From Diphasiastrum complanatum (lineage: Eukaryota > Streptophyta > Lycopodiopsida > Lycopodiales > Lycopodiaceae): a DNA stretch of 64,000 nt. A model generated the notes under the pieces. That model was not told where the DNA came from. It searched no databases and saw only the letters and a list, made by a program, of their open reading frames with translations. Below, piece after piece: positions 19,871-31,354 of this stretch. Where the stretch lies: the NCBI GenBank assembly GCA_029204225.1, contig CM055101.1:3940633-4004632 (forward strand). Direction: 5' to 3'. A program made the translations under genes and the position numbers. Every line of letters starts with the position of its first letter. The first letter of the stretch is position 1.

Positions 19871-21122
19871 TTCATTTGATGGTGGGTTCCAAAGTGATTG
19901 GATCTTGCTTATACAGTAGGATGCAGTCTGGATCTTCAAGGATCTGATCAATCTGATCAGTTGGAAGTGAATTTTAGGCCTTTTACAGTGGTTTTTCCTT
20001 GATAACTTTTTGCTCTTTGCACTGATTGACCTGAGATTTTGATAGTAGTTGGATCTAATGCAGATCTTCCACTGATCTTGTCTGCGAGGGTTATCTTGTG
20101 AGAGGGTTCTTAAGCTATTTTTGCAGGTAAAAAACTTGATATCTTTCAGATCTCTGGGAAGTAACTCTCGCAAGGTTCACAGTAGCTGGATCTAGGTAGA
20201 TCTCACTATAGAATTTTTTGCGAGAGTTAACTTTCGTAAGAAGTGAAAATTTCACTATCTGCGAGGGTTCAAAACCACATTTTTGGCTTGATCTTCACCA
20301 GATCTTCACACTAACTCTCGCAAACTTCATCATTGATGTAAATTGCCATTCTAAATCGATTGAGAGGGTCTGCAAGAGTTCTTACTGGAAGGATTTGTTG
20401 GATCTTCACTTAAATCCAATTTTATGCTCACTGGAATCAGACTAACTCTCGCAAGCTCTTTGTGTCCTAGTCTCACTGAGATGGAACTTTAGAATCCTCT
20501 GCGAGAATTCTTGACCACTAGAACTGAAAACTTTGCTGTCTACGAGGGTTCACTGGTACTTTCTCGTCTTTTTTTTACAGGGAACTCTCGCACAGGCACT
20601 TAGATATCAAACTAACTCTTGCAGACTCTTCTGTGTCCTGGTCTCACTGAAATGGAACTTCAGAGGGCTCTGCGAGAGTTCTTATGAAGATTTGAATTTT
20701 TTTGGATTTTTTCAAGGGTTTTTGAATTTTTTATGATTTTTCTCTGATTTTTACAATCTACTTGGAAGTAACTCTCGCAGGCTTCTATGCAAGTCTGGGA
20801 CACTACCCTGGAGGTGCTGCCAGTCATGCAAGGGCTAATTCTCATTAATTTGGAGATATAAAAATCTGATGAGATTTTAAGCTCTTTTTCCCTCCAAAAT
20901 ACAGATTGGTGTGTTTTTTGGATTTTTTGGCTGGTTGGTTTGGGTTTCAAGCCCTTAGAGGCTGTTCAGGGCCTCCTCAACCCTCTCACACCTCCTCCGC
21001 TAGCTGTGAACAGTCCAAACACAAAAAATACAGAAAACTAACTCTAAACTCCCAAAAATCTACCTAAACTACTCTAAAAAACAAGAAAATAGCTAAAATG
21101 CAGCTAAACTAGTTAGTGGAAA
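19871..21122 (-). repeat. Gypsy D leader with 10-bp motif array
   Basis: Non-coding leader between primer-binding site and gag. The motif AACTCTCGCA (or its complement TGCGAGAGTT, with one mismatch in some) occurs about 13 times between 20083 and 20779, in both orientations. A larger unit of about 75 bp is duplicated (20436-20512 and 20606-20684). No coding signal. Confidence 0.8.
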
Positions 21123-21144
21123 CCTATCCCCGGCAACAGCGCCA
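21123..21144 (-). promoter_or_regulatory. Gypsy D primer-binding site
   Basis: The minus strand reads TGGCGCTGTTGCCGGGGATA, close to the TGGCGCCGTTGCCGGGG site of many plant gypsy elements. It marks where the 5' LTR should end; that LTR is missing. Confidence 0.8.
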
Positions 21145-21149
21145 CTGTA

Positions 21150-21700
21150 GGACAAATGTATGCTGGGAATCAGGGGTATTCTATGTTGTTAGGCCGACCA
21201 TGGCTCAAACTGAACAATTGTATCGTAGACATCCCAGCAAGAGTACTCATCTTTGGATGGGGCCGTGAATGCATCGTAGTAGATGGCTACCCAGAAGCCC
21301 CCCAATCAGAAAGAGCCTCTATACCCGAATCAGAATGGGAAGAGACATCTAGTAGTGGGGACGACTCCGAGTCCACTACCAGTGAAGATGAGCCAGACTT
21401 TAGATCAGTACTAGGGGTAGAAGGAATGGATCTCTCAGAGAGTGGTACGAGGTCATTTCCCTTGGAACCAAGATGAACCACTAGCACTATACTGATAAGG
21501 AAATTAGTCAAGACCCAATTACCACTAAGAAGGGCTATGACGGCTAAGTTTCAAGCGTAGAAGTTTATAGAGGGATTAGTTGTGGGCAAGAGGCCAGAGG
21601 CTACAAGCATACAAAGCCATGAAGATCTATGCAGTTATGGGCTAACCAATCATGAAATTTTAAATAGAAAGATTAAATCAAGATATCTTGAGACATACAC
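21150..21700 (+). pseudogene. Gypsy protease C-terminal fragment
   Basis: Encodes GNQGYSMLLGRPWLKLNNCI and VDIPARVLIFGWGRE, the flap-to-tail part of a gypsy retropepsin, and an acidic tail (SEWEETSSSGDDSESTTSED). Homologous to 30880-31350 in the same orientation. The catalytic DxG half is missing because the sequence starts at the junction with element D. Confidence 0.75.
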
Positions 21701-21844
21701 ATGAGATGAATATAGAATCAAAAGAGATGAATTCTCCACATAAATGAGAATAAAAAGACACTTTTCTCACACTGGTATTGTTATTTATAGCTTCTAAAAT
21801 TTCATTTGGCTAATTGTCCTAAACTTACTATTGTGTGTCATAGG

Positions 21845-21910
21845 TGTAGTATAGGGATTCATCGTTGGGAGTGGCAAGCTCGCCTCAACCTGCATAGCAC
21901 AAAGAGAGAG
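21845..21910 (+). repeat. LTR-like start, third copy
   Basis: TGTAGTATAGGGATTCATCG through CATAGCACAAAGAGAGAG matches the first 65 bp of 4998-5774. The rest is lost or too diverged to follow. Confidence 0.55.
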
Positions 21911-24900
21911 TAACAAAATTTCACATAGTCCCTCAACAAGTGAAGACCAAATCTTTTGAACCCTTTAATTTATAGCATAACAGGTAAAAATAAAGCTGTA
22001 TACAGTCTTACAATACAGAGTGCCATAAAGTAGAGCAAGTTTTAGGACACCCAACTGTTACCTGCCACCATCCCACAAAACACAACCGCATGAGTTAGTT
22101 AAGTGAGGAAGACAGGTGTCATAGTTGAGCATCAGTTGTTATCCATGTCCAAAACAAGATTTACTACCTTATCAAGAAGACTACAAATTCAAATGTAATA
22201 TCCAATCTTCCCAATCATGCCATTTATGCTTTAGCAATACACTCTTTCCTTTTTTCTCCTTATCAAGACATTGCCAAACTAATCATCATAAGGATAGTAG
22301 AATGTATTTTATAATCTTACTATATTTATCATGCAAGCAGCTACAAACTTACATTCATATTAATAGCAAGTGTTGAATTCTAGTATCAGTGCTAGGTACT
22401 AGGGCAGATCCGTGCCATGCTAGCCCCAAAGACATCCTACGAAGGTAGTTGTGAGTCTAATGACTTTGTGGCTTAGGCAAATCCATGTGATACAAGCCAA
22501 CCATAGTCAGATTCAGCATTTAACAATAGCCTACCTTCAATTGTACTTTAACGTATAAACACTCATGCCGTGTATTTCTTTCAATGAGAGTAAGAAGTAT
22601 TAGTTTTTAACAATCTTATGCACATAGGCATTCATTCCTTGATAGGGGGAAAATTCCCGACATGGGATTGGTCTCACCAAGAAGCCCTACAGGGGAAGGG
22701 CCCACACTGCCCTTACGTGAGTGATTGGGGAATGACGCTTCCAATCCCGAGGGCCATCCCAACCACCCCGTGCTCCCCAGCCGATGAGGATTTTCCAGGC
22801 CCCAGAGCCATGGCTGCAAGGAGGTGTAACTACAATTTTGGTCCTATTGGTCCTGGTACCTGGGCTTCTCGTCCTCTAGATCATCCACCCTTATATGTAG
22901 AAGTCCATAGAGGAGTCGTCGCTACTAGTCTCATCTCTCTTTGTTTTTGGTGGATCTAATTCTAGGGGTCTGTTAGTACTGCCAGCTGGTCTGGGTGACT
23001 GCACTGGCAACCCGAATGGTATGAAAGGCTGGATGGGTCTCGTATAGTCAGTGGAAACGACATAAGTTAGATGCTAGAACCCATTAGTAATGAACTCATA
23101 GGTTTTGAAGTAACTATAGCCCCCGCAATGTTGTACTCTAAATATAGTATCTCCTGTCTGTAACTGAGGGTGGAGTGCCGAGGTATAGAAATAGTAGTGT
23201 CGGACTCCTTCTCAGATTATCTGACAAACATCTCTTACTGTAGGGTGGAATTGATTCTCATTTGTCATGGTCAAGGGTCCAACCCCCCATGAGGGAGGGA
23301 GTAGTTCGGTGCATTCTCCATCCTAGATATCTGCTATTGTTAATATGGGGTCAAATGTATAACTCAGAGTACAACCTCGAGTGGTATTGCTCATGCCAGT
23401 ATCTTTGGTACTTTACCATGGTCAAGATTCACTACTAGAGGTCACACGAGTGTAATTACCCACAAATGCTATAGAGATTTCCATAGGGGTACTCAATTAG
23501 CGATCATAAGTCCAATGAGATGAAGTCATCATCGGTTTCTAGTTATTTACTTAGAATGTGTCACTAGAGTGTTCACCCGAGCATGGCAAAATAAACAGAC
23601 AATCATCAAAAGGTTACACTACAATATCTGATGATTAGCTCCGTGCAGTGTGAGGGTGCCAATTATACGCACCGCCTTGTTTGGTAGGCGATGGTATTTC
23701 GCCAAGCGTCAGGCCTAGATATTTCGCTAGGCAGTTCCAATGATGGAGGTGACTATGATGACCCCTAACCGAGGTGGTGTATTTCAACCATGTACGGTGA
23801 CAACCTGCTCTTCGGTTTCAAAGAGGTCGGGCCAGTAACTTAAGTACACACAAAACATCTCACTTCCAAATACAACATCCAACCGAATCTTATGACTTAA
23901 GCATAATACGTGTAGCGATTTTAACTTCTGACAAGTGTGAGTATACCATGGAGAGACACCATTAGCATGCTATCTAATTGGATCATTTTTAAGCAAGCCC
24001 ATACCAAAGAAGAACGGAGACTAGCCAACCTTGAGTTATACCATACTAATAATGCGAACATCATGTAAAACATAAGGCTGAGTCCTGTAACTTGGTAATC
24101 ATAGACGAATTTACTAACAAAGCCATACTTCAAGAAATTCCAAAAAAAATATATATATACCTATGTGGGGGAGGGTCGGTGTGCCTTTTAGGACCGCCAA
24201 GTCTTTCTTAATTGAGTAGTCCTCTTTGCTACTTGTGGTCAACCCCTACCACCTTTAGGTAGGATGTTTTTTGCTAAGCACTTTTGGCCTCCACTTGTAT
24301 TTTCCATTTGCGTGTCTGTGGCCCATGGCTTAAGCTGTCGAGGTTGCACTAGAATTTGCCAATATTTTTCTGCAGTTTCCTTGACCCTATCCCATAATGT
24401 CCGACTGTTTATTGTGAGTTGATTTTGCCAATTTTTCTCGTGTGTTGTTACTGGCGAGCAGTCATGACTCGGGGTTTCTTCAAGGCAACCGGTTCCTTGA
24501 AAAACACAGTAGGCAATTTTTCATTAATAAAAGTAACGGAGTACATTGAAAACTTGATCGGCCATGCCAGCTAGTATAATCGGGCCAATTCTAAGGCCGT
24601 AAACTATTCTATGGGCCATTTCTAAGGCCTCAAAATTTGCTCTAGCCGCATTTTGGGCGGGCTGGGACCTCTTCCTATGTGGACCGGTATTTTTGACTCG
24701 GTCTGTATAAAATTGTTTATGAAATATTTTTGACGGTTTCTCCGAATGTCACTTTTTAAACTGTGTCTAGCCACTTAGGGGTGGGTCGGGACCCATTACT
24801 ACGGGCAATTGTGTGCCGATTTTTCCTTTAATAGTCGGGTTTTACATGCCGGTTTTTATACAAAATTGTGAAATTGCTCCAAAAATAGCCCGATTTTTCG

Positions 24901-24929
24901 TGCGAAAATATCGGCTAACATTCCTACTA
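21911..24929. other. 3 kb of unassigned DNA
   Basis: No recognisable domain on either strand. The frame at 22618-22959 (113 codons, plus) is proline-rich without a known motif. Composition shifts repeatedly (GC-richer at 22.7-23.9 kb and 24.3-24.9 kb), which suggests stacked old repeats. I see no tRNA or rRNA gene. Confidence 0.5.
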
Positions 24930-25455
24930 TGTTCCGACGTCTATGCTAAGTAGTGTGTGTATCAATATTCATTCTATTACATTGCATTGTTACAAAAATA
25001 TGTCTAGCTAATAATTCATTCTAATAACATCTAATTACTACCAATAATGTGTATCTAACGTTGTATATGTACACAATGTAGTTATTGTATCACATGTCAA
25101 CCTTTGGATTGATGATGAAGTAAAGTGGGCATGAAGACTCAATAGTACTAGCAATTGTTGGAGACGTTAGTTTTCCATTAGGTTTGAACGTCTTTTGAAG
25201 AGTGTCCAGTTAGAAGTTCGTCGACTATTTAGTGTAGAAGGATACTTGAATTGTCGAGGGATAGATTGTCAAAGATGGCTCTTTGACTCACTCAGTCGAC
25301 TTGCAATAGTGTCACAAACATTGTCTCGAACTTATGTGTAGATGTGCATGTTTTTCAAATGTAGTAGGTTTCGAAGTAAGTAATCATATCTAGGATGTTG
25401 TTGTAGATACTTGTAACTAGATCAAATGGTTGAAGTGGAATTAGAATTACAACAC
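24930..25455 (-). repeat. LTR of minus-strand copia element H
   Basis: On the minus strand it starts TGTTGTAATTCTAATTCC directly after a polypurine tract and the RNase H end of copia H. The far end is not fixed; about 24930-24960 is a guess from the change in composition. Confidence 0.5.
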
Positions 25456-25464
25456 TCCCCCATA
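25456..25464 (-). promoter_or_regulatory. Copia H polypurine tract
   Basis: The minus strand reads ATGGGGGAG, then TGTTGTAATTC, the expected junction of polypurine tract and 3' LTR. Confidence 0.6.
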
Positions 25465-26470
25465 ATTCAACTTCAAAAATTTAGATAATCTTTAAATTTA
25501 GCATCGTTTTAAATATAAGTTGTTTATCCTTGGACAAAGCCTTGGTAAATACATCGGCAACCATAAGATTTGTTGAACAATAAATCAGTTGTGTACATTT
25601 TAAATGTATATTCTCTCAAACAAAATGAAATTGAATTTCTATGTGTTTAGTCCTAGAATTGAAAACAAGGATTGAGAATAAGTTGTATGCAACTGATGTT
25701 GTCCCAATAGATGGTAATCATGAGATTAACTTATGCTTTTCGCTATTCCAAAAAACCAGTGCAGATGATAGGTAGAAACAGTATCTCGGTGTGTAAGTAT
25801 CCTCCCCAATCCAAATTAGAATAGTCGAACAAGCATAATGTTGTAGCAGAGTTACCAAAATAATAAAGAGCTTTGTTTTTCATTCTTGAATGTATTTCAT
25901 CACTCTTTTGAGTGCTTTCCAATGTTGGATTACTAGATTCGACATGAATTCAAAGAGTGTGCTTAATGTATATGCTAGATTAGTTATGGTACACCGTCAC
26001 ATACATTAATGAGCCAATTAGAGATTGGTATGGATGATTCTTCATGTCAAAAATCTCAGTAGGTGTCGAAGGACACATATCCTTGCTGAGCTTAATTATG
26101 GGCTCCTTTGGTAAATCAATTGGTTTCGATTTGAGCATTTCGAATTTCTCTAGAATGTTTTGCAAATATACCTATTGGCTTAGAAAGAATGTCTTCTTGG
26201 TTCGATCTCAAAGAATCTAAATACCAAGTAGGTAGTGAATTGGTTCTAGATCTGTCAGGTCAAATTCTCTAGAAATATTTGACTCAGTGTTCTCTAGAAG
26301 AGAGATAGATTTGCTTAAGAGCAAATAGTCATCTACATAAAGTGTGATAGTTATGTTCCATGAACCATATCATTTGATATAGACATTCAAGCTGGCAGTA
26401 TTTGAATGAAAGTCAATCTACAATACATAGTCGTTGACTCGACATTCAATGCAAATCAAAGCCTCATATG
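25465..26470 (-). pseudogene. Copia H: end of reverse transcriptase and RNase H
   Basis: Heavily interrupted. The frame at 25980-26165 gives MQNILEKFEMLKSKPIDLPK and HPYQSLIGSLMYVTV, the copia RT-RNase H connection. Downstream pieces resemble NSRTKHIEIQFHFV and MVADVFTKALSKDKQL near the polypurine tract. Nothing upstream of RT remains in this orientation. Confidence 0.75.
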
Positions 26471-26479
26471 AGACATCAA

Positions 26480-27640
26480 CTACAAAGTTCTAAGGCAAAG
26501 GTTATAGAGATGGTCATCTCTATACGTTAATTCATGAATGTGCACTCAGTATAGAAGAAAAATCTCTATCTATAGCTTCATCAGAGAAGAATATCATGTG
26601 GCACCAACGCATAGGACATCTCCATATGAGAGCCATAACTTATGTGTTCTGCAACCAGCTTGTTGAAGGCTTAGACATTAATAAGTTCTCACCAAAACAG
26701 ACTTGTAGTCTTGGCAAACAAGAATGGCCAAGATTTTAAAAAGGCCAAGCTAATAGACTTAAAGGCATTTTAGATCTAATTCATTGTGATCTTTGTGGCC
26801 CAATGTAGACCCCATCATGCAATGGATCAATGTACTTCATTACATAAATCGATAATCATTAATGATTAATTATTGTCAAATTCATCAAGAAAAAATCAAA
26901 AGGATGTGTATGTTTTCAACAATTCAAACGATAATCTAAAACTCAGATAGGAAGGGAGATCAAAGCTCTATGCGCAAGTGGAGGGGGAGAGTTCATTTCC
27001 ACTGCTATGAATAACTTCTAAGTTAATCTTGGATTCAGAGACAAGAGTCTTCGAGCTACAGTCCTTAGCAGAATGAAGTAGGCGAAAGAAAGAATGAGAC
27101 TGTTGTCGAGTCCACAAGATCCATGTTAATTGTTGTTAATCTTCCAAACAAAAGTTTGGGCAGAAGCAATCACAACAACTTGCCAAAATAAAAATTGTGG
27201 CAGTACTAAGGCCATCCACAACAAAACCTGAGGAGGTTTAGTCAGGTACAAAGCCATCTATAGACCACCTACGAGTCTTCATATGTGTATGCTACACTCA
27301 AGTACCATCGGACCTAAGGAAAAAATTTGACCAAACTAGTACCAAGGCTATATTCCTTGGATATCCATTAGATCATAAGGCCTACAATTTCTTCGATCTC
27401 GAATTTGGTAAGACCTTCATTAGCAACATTGTAGTCTTTCATATCGAAGACAACTCCATCTTGATTCCTTCCACTTCTGCACCTTGTCATTCATCTTATG
27501 AGTTGGATCATGATGAACAATTGAATGTTCGAAGATCTACTACTAAATACATTTATCAGAGAGAGATATACACCTCAAGTTCTCTGAACAGTAGTAGAGT
27601 AGCCACTCACTGTTCATGGTACACTATCAAATGCAGATTT
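26480..27640 (+). pseudogene. Decayed copia integrase (plus strand)
   Basis: Stop-laden reading with the pre-integrase finger (MWHQRIGHLHMRAI), core pieces (LIHCDLCGPM, CASGGGEFIS) and a C-terminal piece (KFDQ-like, then FLGYPLDHKAYNFFDLEFGK in scattered frames). Only domain order is preserved. It is distinct from the better copy that follows. Confidence 0.65.
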
Positions 27641-27646
27641 TGATAA

Positions 27647-28306
27647 GTGGAGATGTTTGATACCATCAAGAAGTTTGTGGCATTCGTAGAGAGACACACC
27701 TCCAAGAAAGTGCAAGCTATCAGGTCTCACAATGCAGACGAGTACAAGAGCAAGGAGTTCTCAAACTTCTGCCAAGAGCGAAGAATCGAACATCAATTCA
27801 CACTTACTTATACATCACAGTACAATGGTGTAGTAGAAAGAAGAAACATAATGCTTGTCGAAGAATCTAGATGCATGATGGCACAGGCTCAGTTGCTGAG
27901 TCAATTTTGGGCCGAGGCAATTGCTGTAGTTGTTCACCTACAGAACAGATCCACAATGACAACTCTGGAAGACAAAACACCGTATGAAATGTGGACAAAT
28001 GAAAAGATCGATCTATTGTATGTACGTGTGTTTGGATGTGCAACATACATGCACATACCAAAAGAAAAAAGGAATAAGCTCGACAAAAAGTTGAAGCTGA
28101 CAATCATGGTTGGATACTCGAATGGATCACAAATCTATCGACTCTACAACCCAACCTCAAATAAGGTGGTGTTGAGCAGAGATGTGGGGTTCAATGAATC
28201 GACCTTTCTTGGAACTAAGGAAGCTAAGGGTCATGAAATCGTCACACTGCTACCAATTCAAGAAGGAGATCGAGGACAGACATGGACACAAATTGTCGAG
28301 CCATAG
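27647..28306 (+). pseudogene. Copia integrase core
   Basis: 219-codon frame: SKKVQAIRSHNADEYKSKEF, YNGVVERRN, LLSQFWAEAI, KTPYEMW, GYSNGSQIYRLYNPTSNKVV. The second catalytic Asp (normally in RSDNGGEY) is His (RSHNADEY), while the Glu in NGVVERRN remains. The enzyme is therefore predicted dead even where the frame is open. Confidence 0.8.
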
Positions 28307-28479
28307 ACTCCAGAGCAGGAAGATGAAGACCAACCAGATGAAGAAGAGAAGGAAGACAAAACAAACCAGCACCGAGTCGGACCAAAAAGGTCAACAAGAA
28401 TGAAAAGACAGCCTGAATGATACATCAACAACGTGAAGTGGAGTGAAGACACAGATGTTGAATACTGCAACTTCACTTA

Positions 28480-28955
28480 AGAACCAACGACATATCGAGA
28501 GGCTATCCAGGGTCCAAAGGGAGAATGTTGGAAGCAAGCAATGTCGGAGGAGATGGAATCGATGAGGCTGAATCAAGCATGACACTTGAGCCATTGCCCA
28601 AAGGAAAGAAGACTGTCGATTGCAAATGGGTACACAGAAAAAAGCTAAGGTCAGATGGAAGTGTCGGACGCTACAAAGCCAGACTTGTTGCCAAGGGCTA
28701 CACACAAAGGTATGGTGTTGATTATTTTGACACATACTCACCAATGGTCAAAATGGCAAGCATTTGACTACTCCTTGCCTATGCAACAAAATACAATCTA
28801 GAAGTGCATTAGATCGACGTCAAAACAGCCTTTCTCCATGAAGACCCAGAGGAAGAAATCTTCATGAAGCAGCCTGAAAGATTTGAAGACCCGAACCAGC
28901 GGGAGTACACCAGTCGGCTACACCGATGTATCTTTCGAATTGGTAGCAGTGTGAC
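28480..28955 (+). pseudogene. Copia reverse transcriptase N-terminal part
   Basis: Continues the previous fragment: [39 protein letters not shown], then stops (TGA near 28765, TAG near 28811), IDVKTAFLHEDPEEEIFMKQ. The sequence leaves copia at about 28955, before the YVDD box. Confidence 0.8.
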
Positions 28956-29198
28956 TATACCTAAATCGTCACACTGTCACTTACAACTTGTTTGCTGCGG
29001 TTTTGGAGGAATCCTTTCACTATAATTCTATGTTCTTTTACATGTATCATGTTCACCATTCTATCTATATCAATTATGTTGTACTTCATATTGTACATAT
29101 TAGAACACTTGAGAAGAGATCTATTATCATGATGGAGATCATTCTTAGGTTGGAGCAAAGTAGTGTTGTAAAATTAGCAAGTTAAGTTGAAGAGGGAG
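28956..29198 (+). other. 3' internal tail of an A-related copia
   Basis: No coding signal over most of its length. The last 50 bp match the end of the internal region of elements A/B, including the polypurine tract GTTGAAGAGGGAG at 29186-29198. Confidence 0.55.
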
Positions 29199-29700
29199 TG
29201 TGAAAATTGTCAACATTTCCTAGCTAGCTTGAGGCCTAAATTGGCAATTTTTGTACATAGTTTTGGATCTAACATTTCACACGTGTGAAAGAGGCCTAGA
29301 TAATTTTATTTTAGTATATATTTCATGTTGAAGAAGTCTCAAACTTCAGGACCTTCAAAATGACACCAAAATCATGCTATTTGGACATATAGGCCGAAAT
29401 TGGCTATTTTAGGCTACTGGTGCCCTAAATCTGGGTCCTAAGTTCTAGAGAGAGGAGAGAGAGTCATCTCTCTCACGCTGAAATTCATGGAGAACAGGTT
29501 GGAGAAACTTATTGTATTGTTGAGAGCGATCAATAGATCATTGTCACGGTTTCTTCCTCCATTGAGAGCATTGCTTTGTATATTGTCTTCAAGCTTTTGT
29601 GTATGATCTTAAGAGGTTTCCAAAAGTGGTAGGCTGCTATTGTAGGGCTGGTATGCTGTTGTTTTTGGCTGCCATCAGTACCTTTTATCAGTTTCTTTTG
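29199..29700 (+). repeat. Truncated 3' LTR related to elements A/B
   Basis: Starts TGTGAAAATTGTCAACATTT right after a polypurine tract and follows the A/B LTR for about 500 bp with obvious divergence, including the palindrome TTCACACGTGTGAA (29276-29289) and TTCTTCCTCCATTGAGAGCA. It breaks off at about 29700, short of the 655-bp end. This is an older member of the family. Confidence 0.8.
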
Positions 29701-29739
29701 TCTCTTGAATGCTTTGTCAAGGCTATGAGAGCACAGACT

Positions 29740-30572
29740 CTAACGCAGAACTAGGAGATATGTGAGCCATGCTAAAGGGATACATGGATGTGATGAGTGA
29801 GAATATGCAGACCTTAGCAGTAGATGTAAACTTTCTCAAACGGCATCAAAATTTGTTGGGTGAGAGACACCCCATAGAAGGACCGAATCCCTTAGTGTGT
29901 AGACACTGTAGAGAGAATCACTTAAATCGAATCTGTCCCAACCAAGTGTGTGGGTACTGCAAGAGGCCTAGACACTTAAAGGATAGATGCTAGGTATGTA
30001 GAGACGCATTAAACACTAGGAATAGGATGCCTAGAACAGCGGGGCCATCAAGGCCACCTCAATACATACAACGTGGACCCAGGATTAGCCAGGTGGATAA
30101 AGGGAAGGCATGCATAGAAGATGACCGGCCACCATCATCGTGGAGACACTAGAGAACCCACGAGCAAGAAAGAGGTTTTAGTAGTGACTCGGAGTAACTT
30201 CCAGATGGAGCTACCTCCCAGGAAACCCAAGCCTACACCAAAACCACCACCGGAGGTAGATAACCAGTGGTCAATGAGAAGCCAGTATTTGAACCTACAC
30301 CCATCTACGAGAATCCACTGCCCAAAGGACAAGGTGAGGTTAGTGTCTTGGAAGGGCGTAAACATCCCAGATTCCTAGGACTGAGAAAAAGAAAAACTGG
30401 CCTAGAAACTAAGAGGACTATGACCAGAAACCGTAGGTTTAGGAAGGATATAGACCTAAATCTGAAGAGAGGGAATATTGACCTAGGTCAAGCCCTAGAG
30501 AATCTAAAATTGGAAATAGGGCTCTGGCAACTAGTACAGTTGTCACCCACTATTAAACGCACGGTCAAATGA
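29740..30572 (+). pseudogene. Gypsy gag C-terminus with zinc knuckle
   Basis: The frame at 29769-29993 carries CRHCRENHLNRICP and CGYCKRPRHLKDRC, two CCHC-type knuckles of Gag. Beyond it the reading is broken across frames (30121-30378, 30267-30572), with a proline-rich linker leading to the protease. The N-terminal gag core is missing, replaced by the truncated LTR at 29199-29700. Confidence 0.65.
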
Positions 30573-31354
30573 TTGATGAGACCACCCACGACCAGAACAC
30601 TGGAGCTACCTACAATAGGGAAAGTAGACGCATATTTGTTAGATCGTTACTGCCCTAAGGTAGATGCACTCATAGATGGCCTAGTCATTTCAGGGCCCAT
30701 AGTTGATGCAGGGTCGGCAGTTAACATCATAAGTCTAGAACTTTCAGATTGCCTTGGTTTTACTCTAGAACCTGCTACCTTGATAGCCCTAAAGCTAGCT
30801 AACAACTCAGTGATCAAACCAGAGGGCGAGCTTAAGAATGTATCCTTTACCGTGGCTAACAAAACCATTCAAGTGGACTTTTACATCATGAGGATGTACG
30901 TCGGGAACTGGGGGTACTCTATACTGCTAGGACGGCCATGGCTTAGGCTTAGCGACTGCATAGTTAGCATTCCCGCAGGAGTATTAATTTTTGGAAGGGG
31001 TAAAGAACAAACGGTAGTTGATGTTATCCCGAGGTGCCTCAGTCAGAAATAACACCCATATCTCCATTTGAATGGGAGGAAGTATCTAGTAGTGAGGATG
31101 ATTCTGAATTTACTACCAATAAAGATGAACTAGATTCTAGGTCAATACTAGGAGTACAAGAAACGACTCTCTCAGAAGGTAGTACAAGGTCATATCCCTT
31201 GAAACTGATCAAAACCAATAGGGTTGTACTCAGAAGAAAAGTTGTCAAGAGGCGATTGTCTTCTAGGACTATGAAGAGTAAGATTCAGATGCATGATCTT
31301 ACAAAAGAAGAAAATGTGGGTGAAAGGCCAAAGGTTACAAGCATACTTTTGTGA
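30573..31354 (+). pseudogene. Gypsy retropepsin and linker
   Basis: 159-codon frame with the retropepsin signature GPIVDAGSAVNIISLELSD (catalytic Asp), VDFYIMRMYVGNWGYSILLG, GRPWLRLSDCIVSIPAGVLI. It frameshifts near 31040 into an acidic tail (SPFEWEEVSSSEDDSEFTTN). Homologous to the fragment at 21150-21700. RT does not follow; the element is truncated. Confidence 0.8.

Larger units (their letters stand above)
17323..21145 (-). mobile_element. Gypsy element D, truncated at both ends
   Basis: Minus-strand Ty3/gypsy remnant. Reading 5' to 3' on the minus strand: primer-binding site at 21144, long leader, gag, zinc knuckle, RT, integrase zinc finger, then a break into copia gag at about 17323. 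No LTR remains: only a few bases lie beyond the primer-binding site before an unrelated plus-strand fragment. Protease is absent between gag and RT, and RNase H is deleted after the RT core. Several stops interrupt it. Confidence 0.85.

Noticed and set aside
22618-22959. 113-codon plus-strand frame
   Set aside because: Proline-rich, no family motif, no homologue in the window, and a competing frame on the other strand.
23617-23625. CACTACAAT, possible CACTA terminus
   Set aside because: No flanking match to the F/G terminal sequence (no GACCCTATTAC or subterminal repeats) and no partner end nearby.
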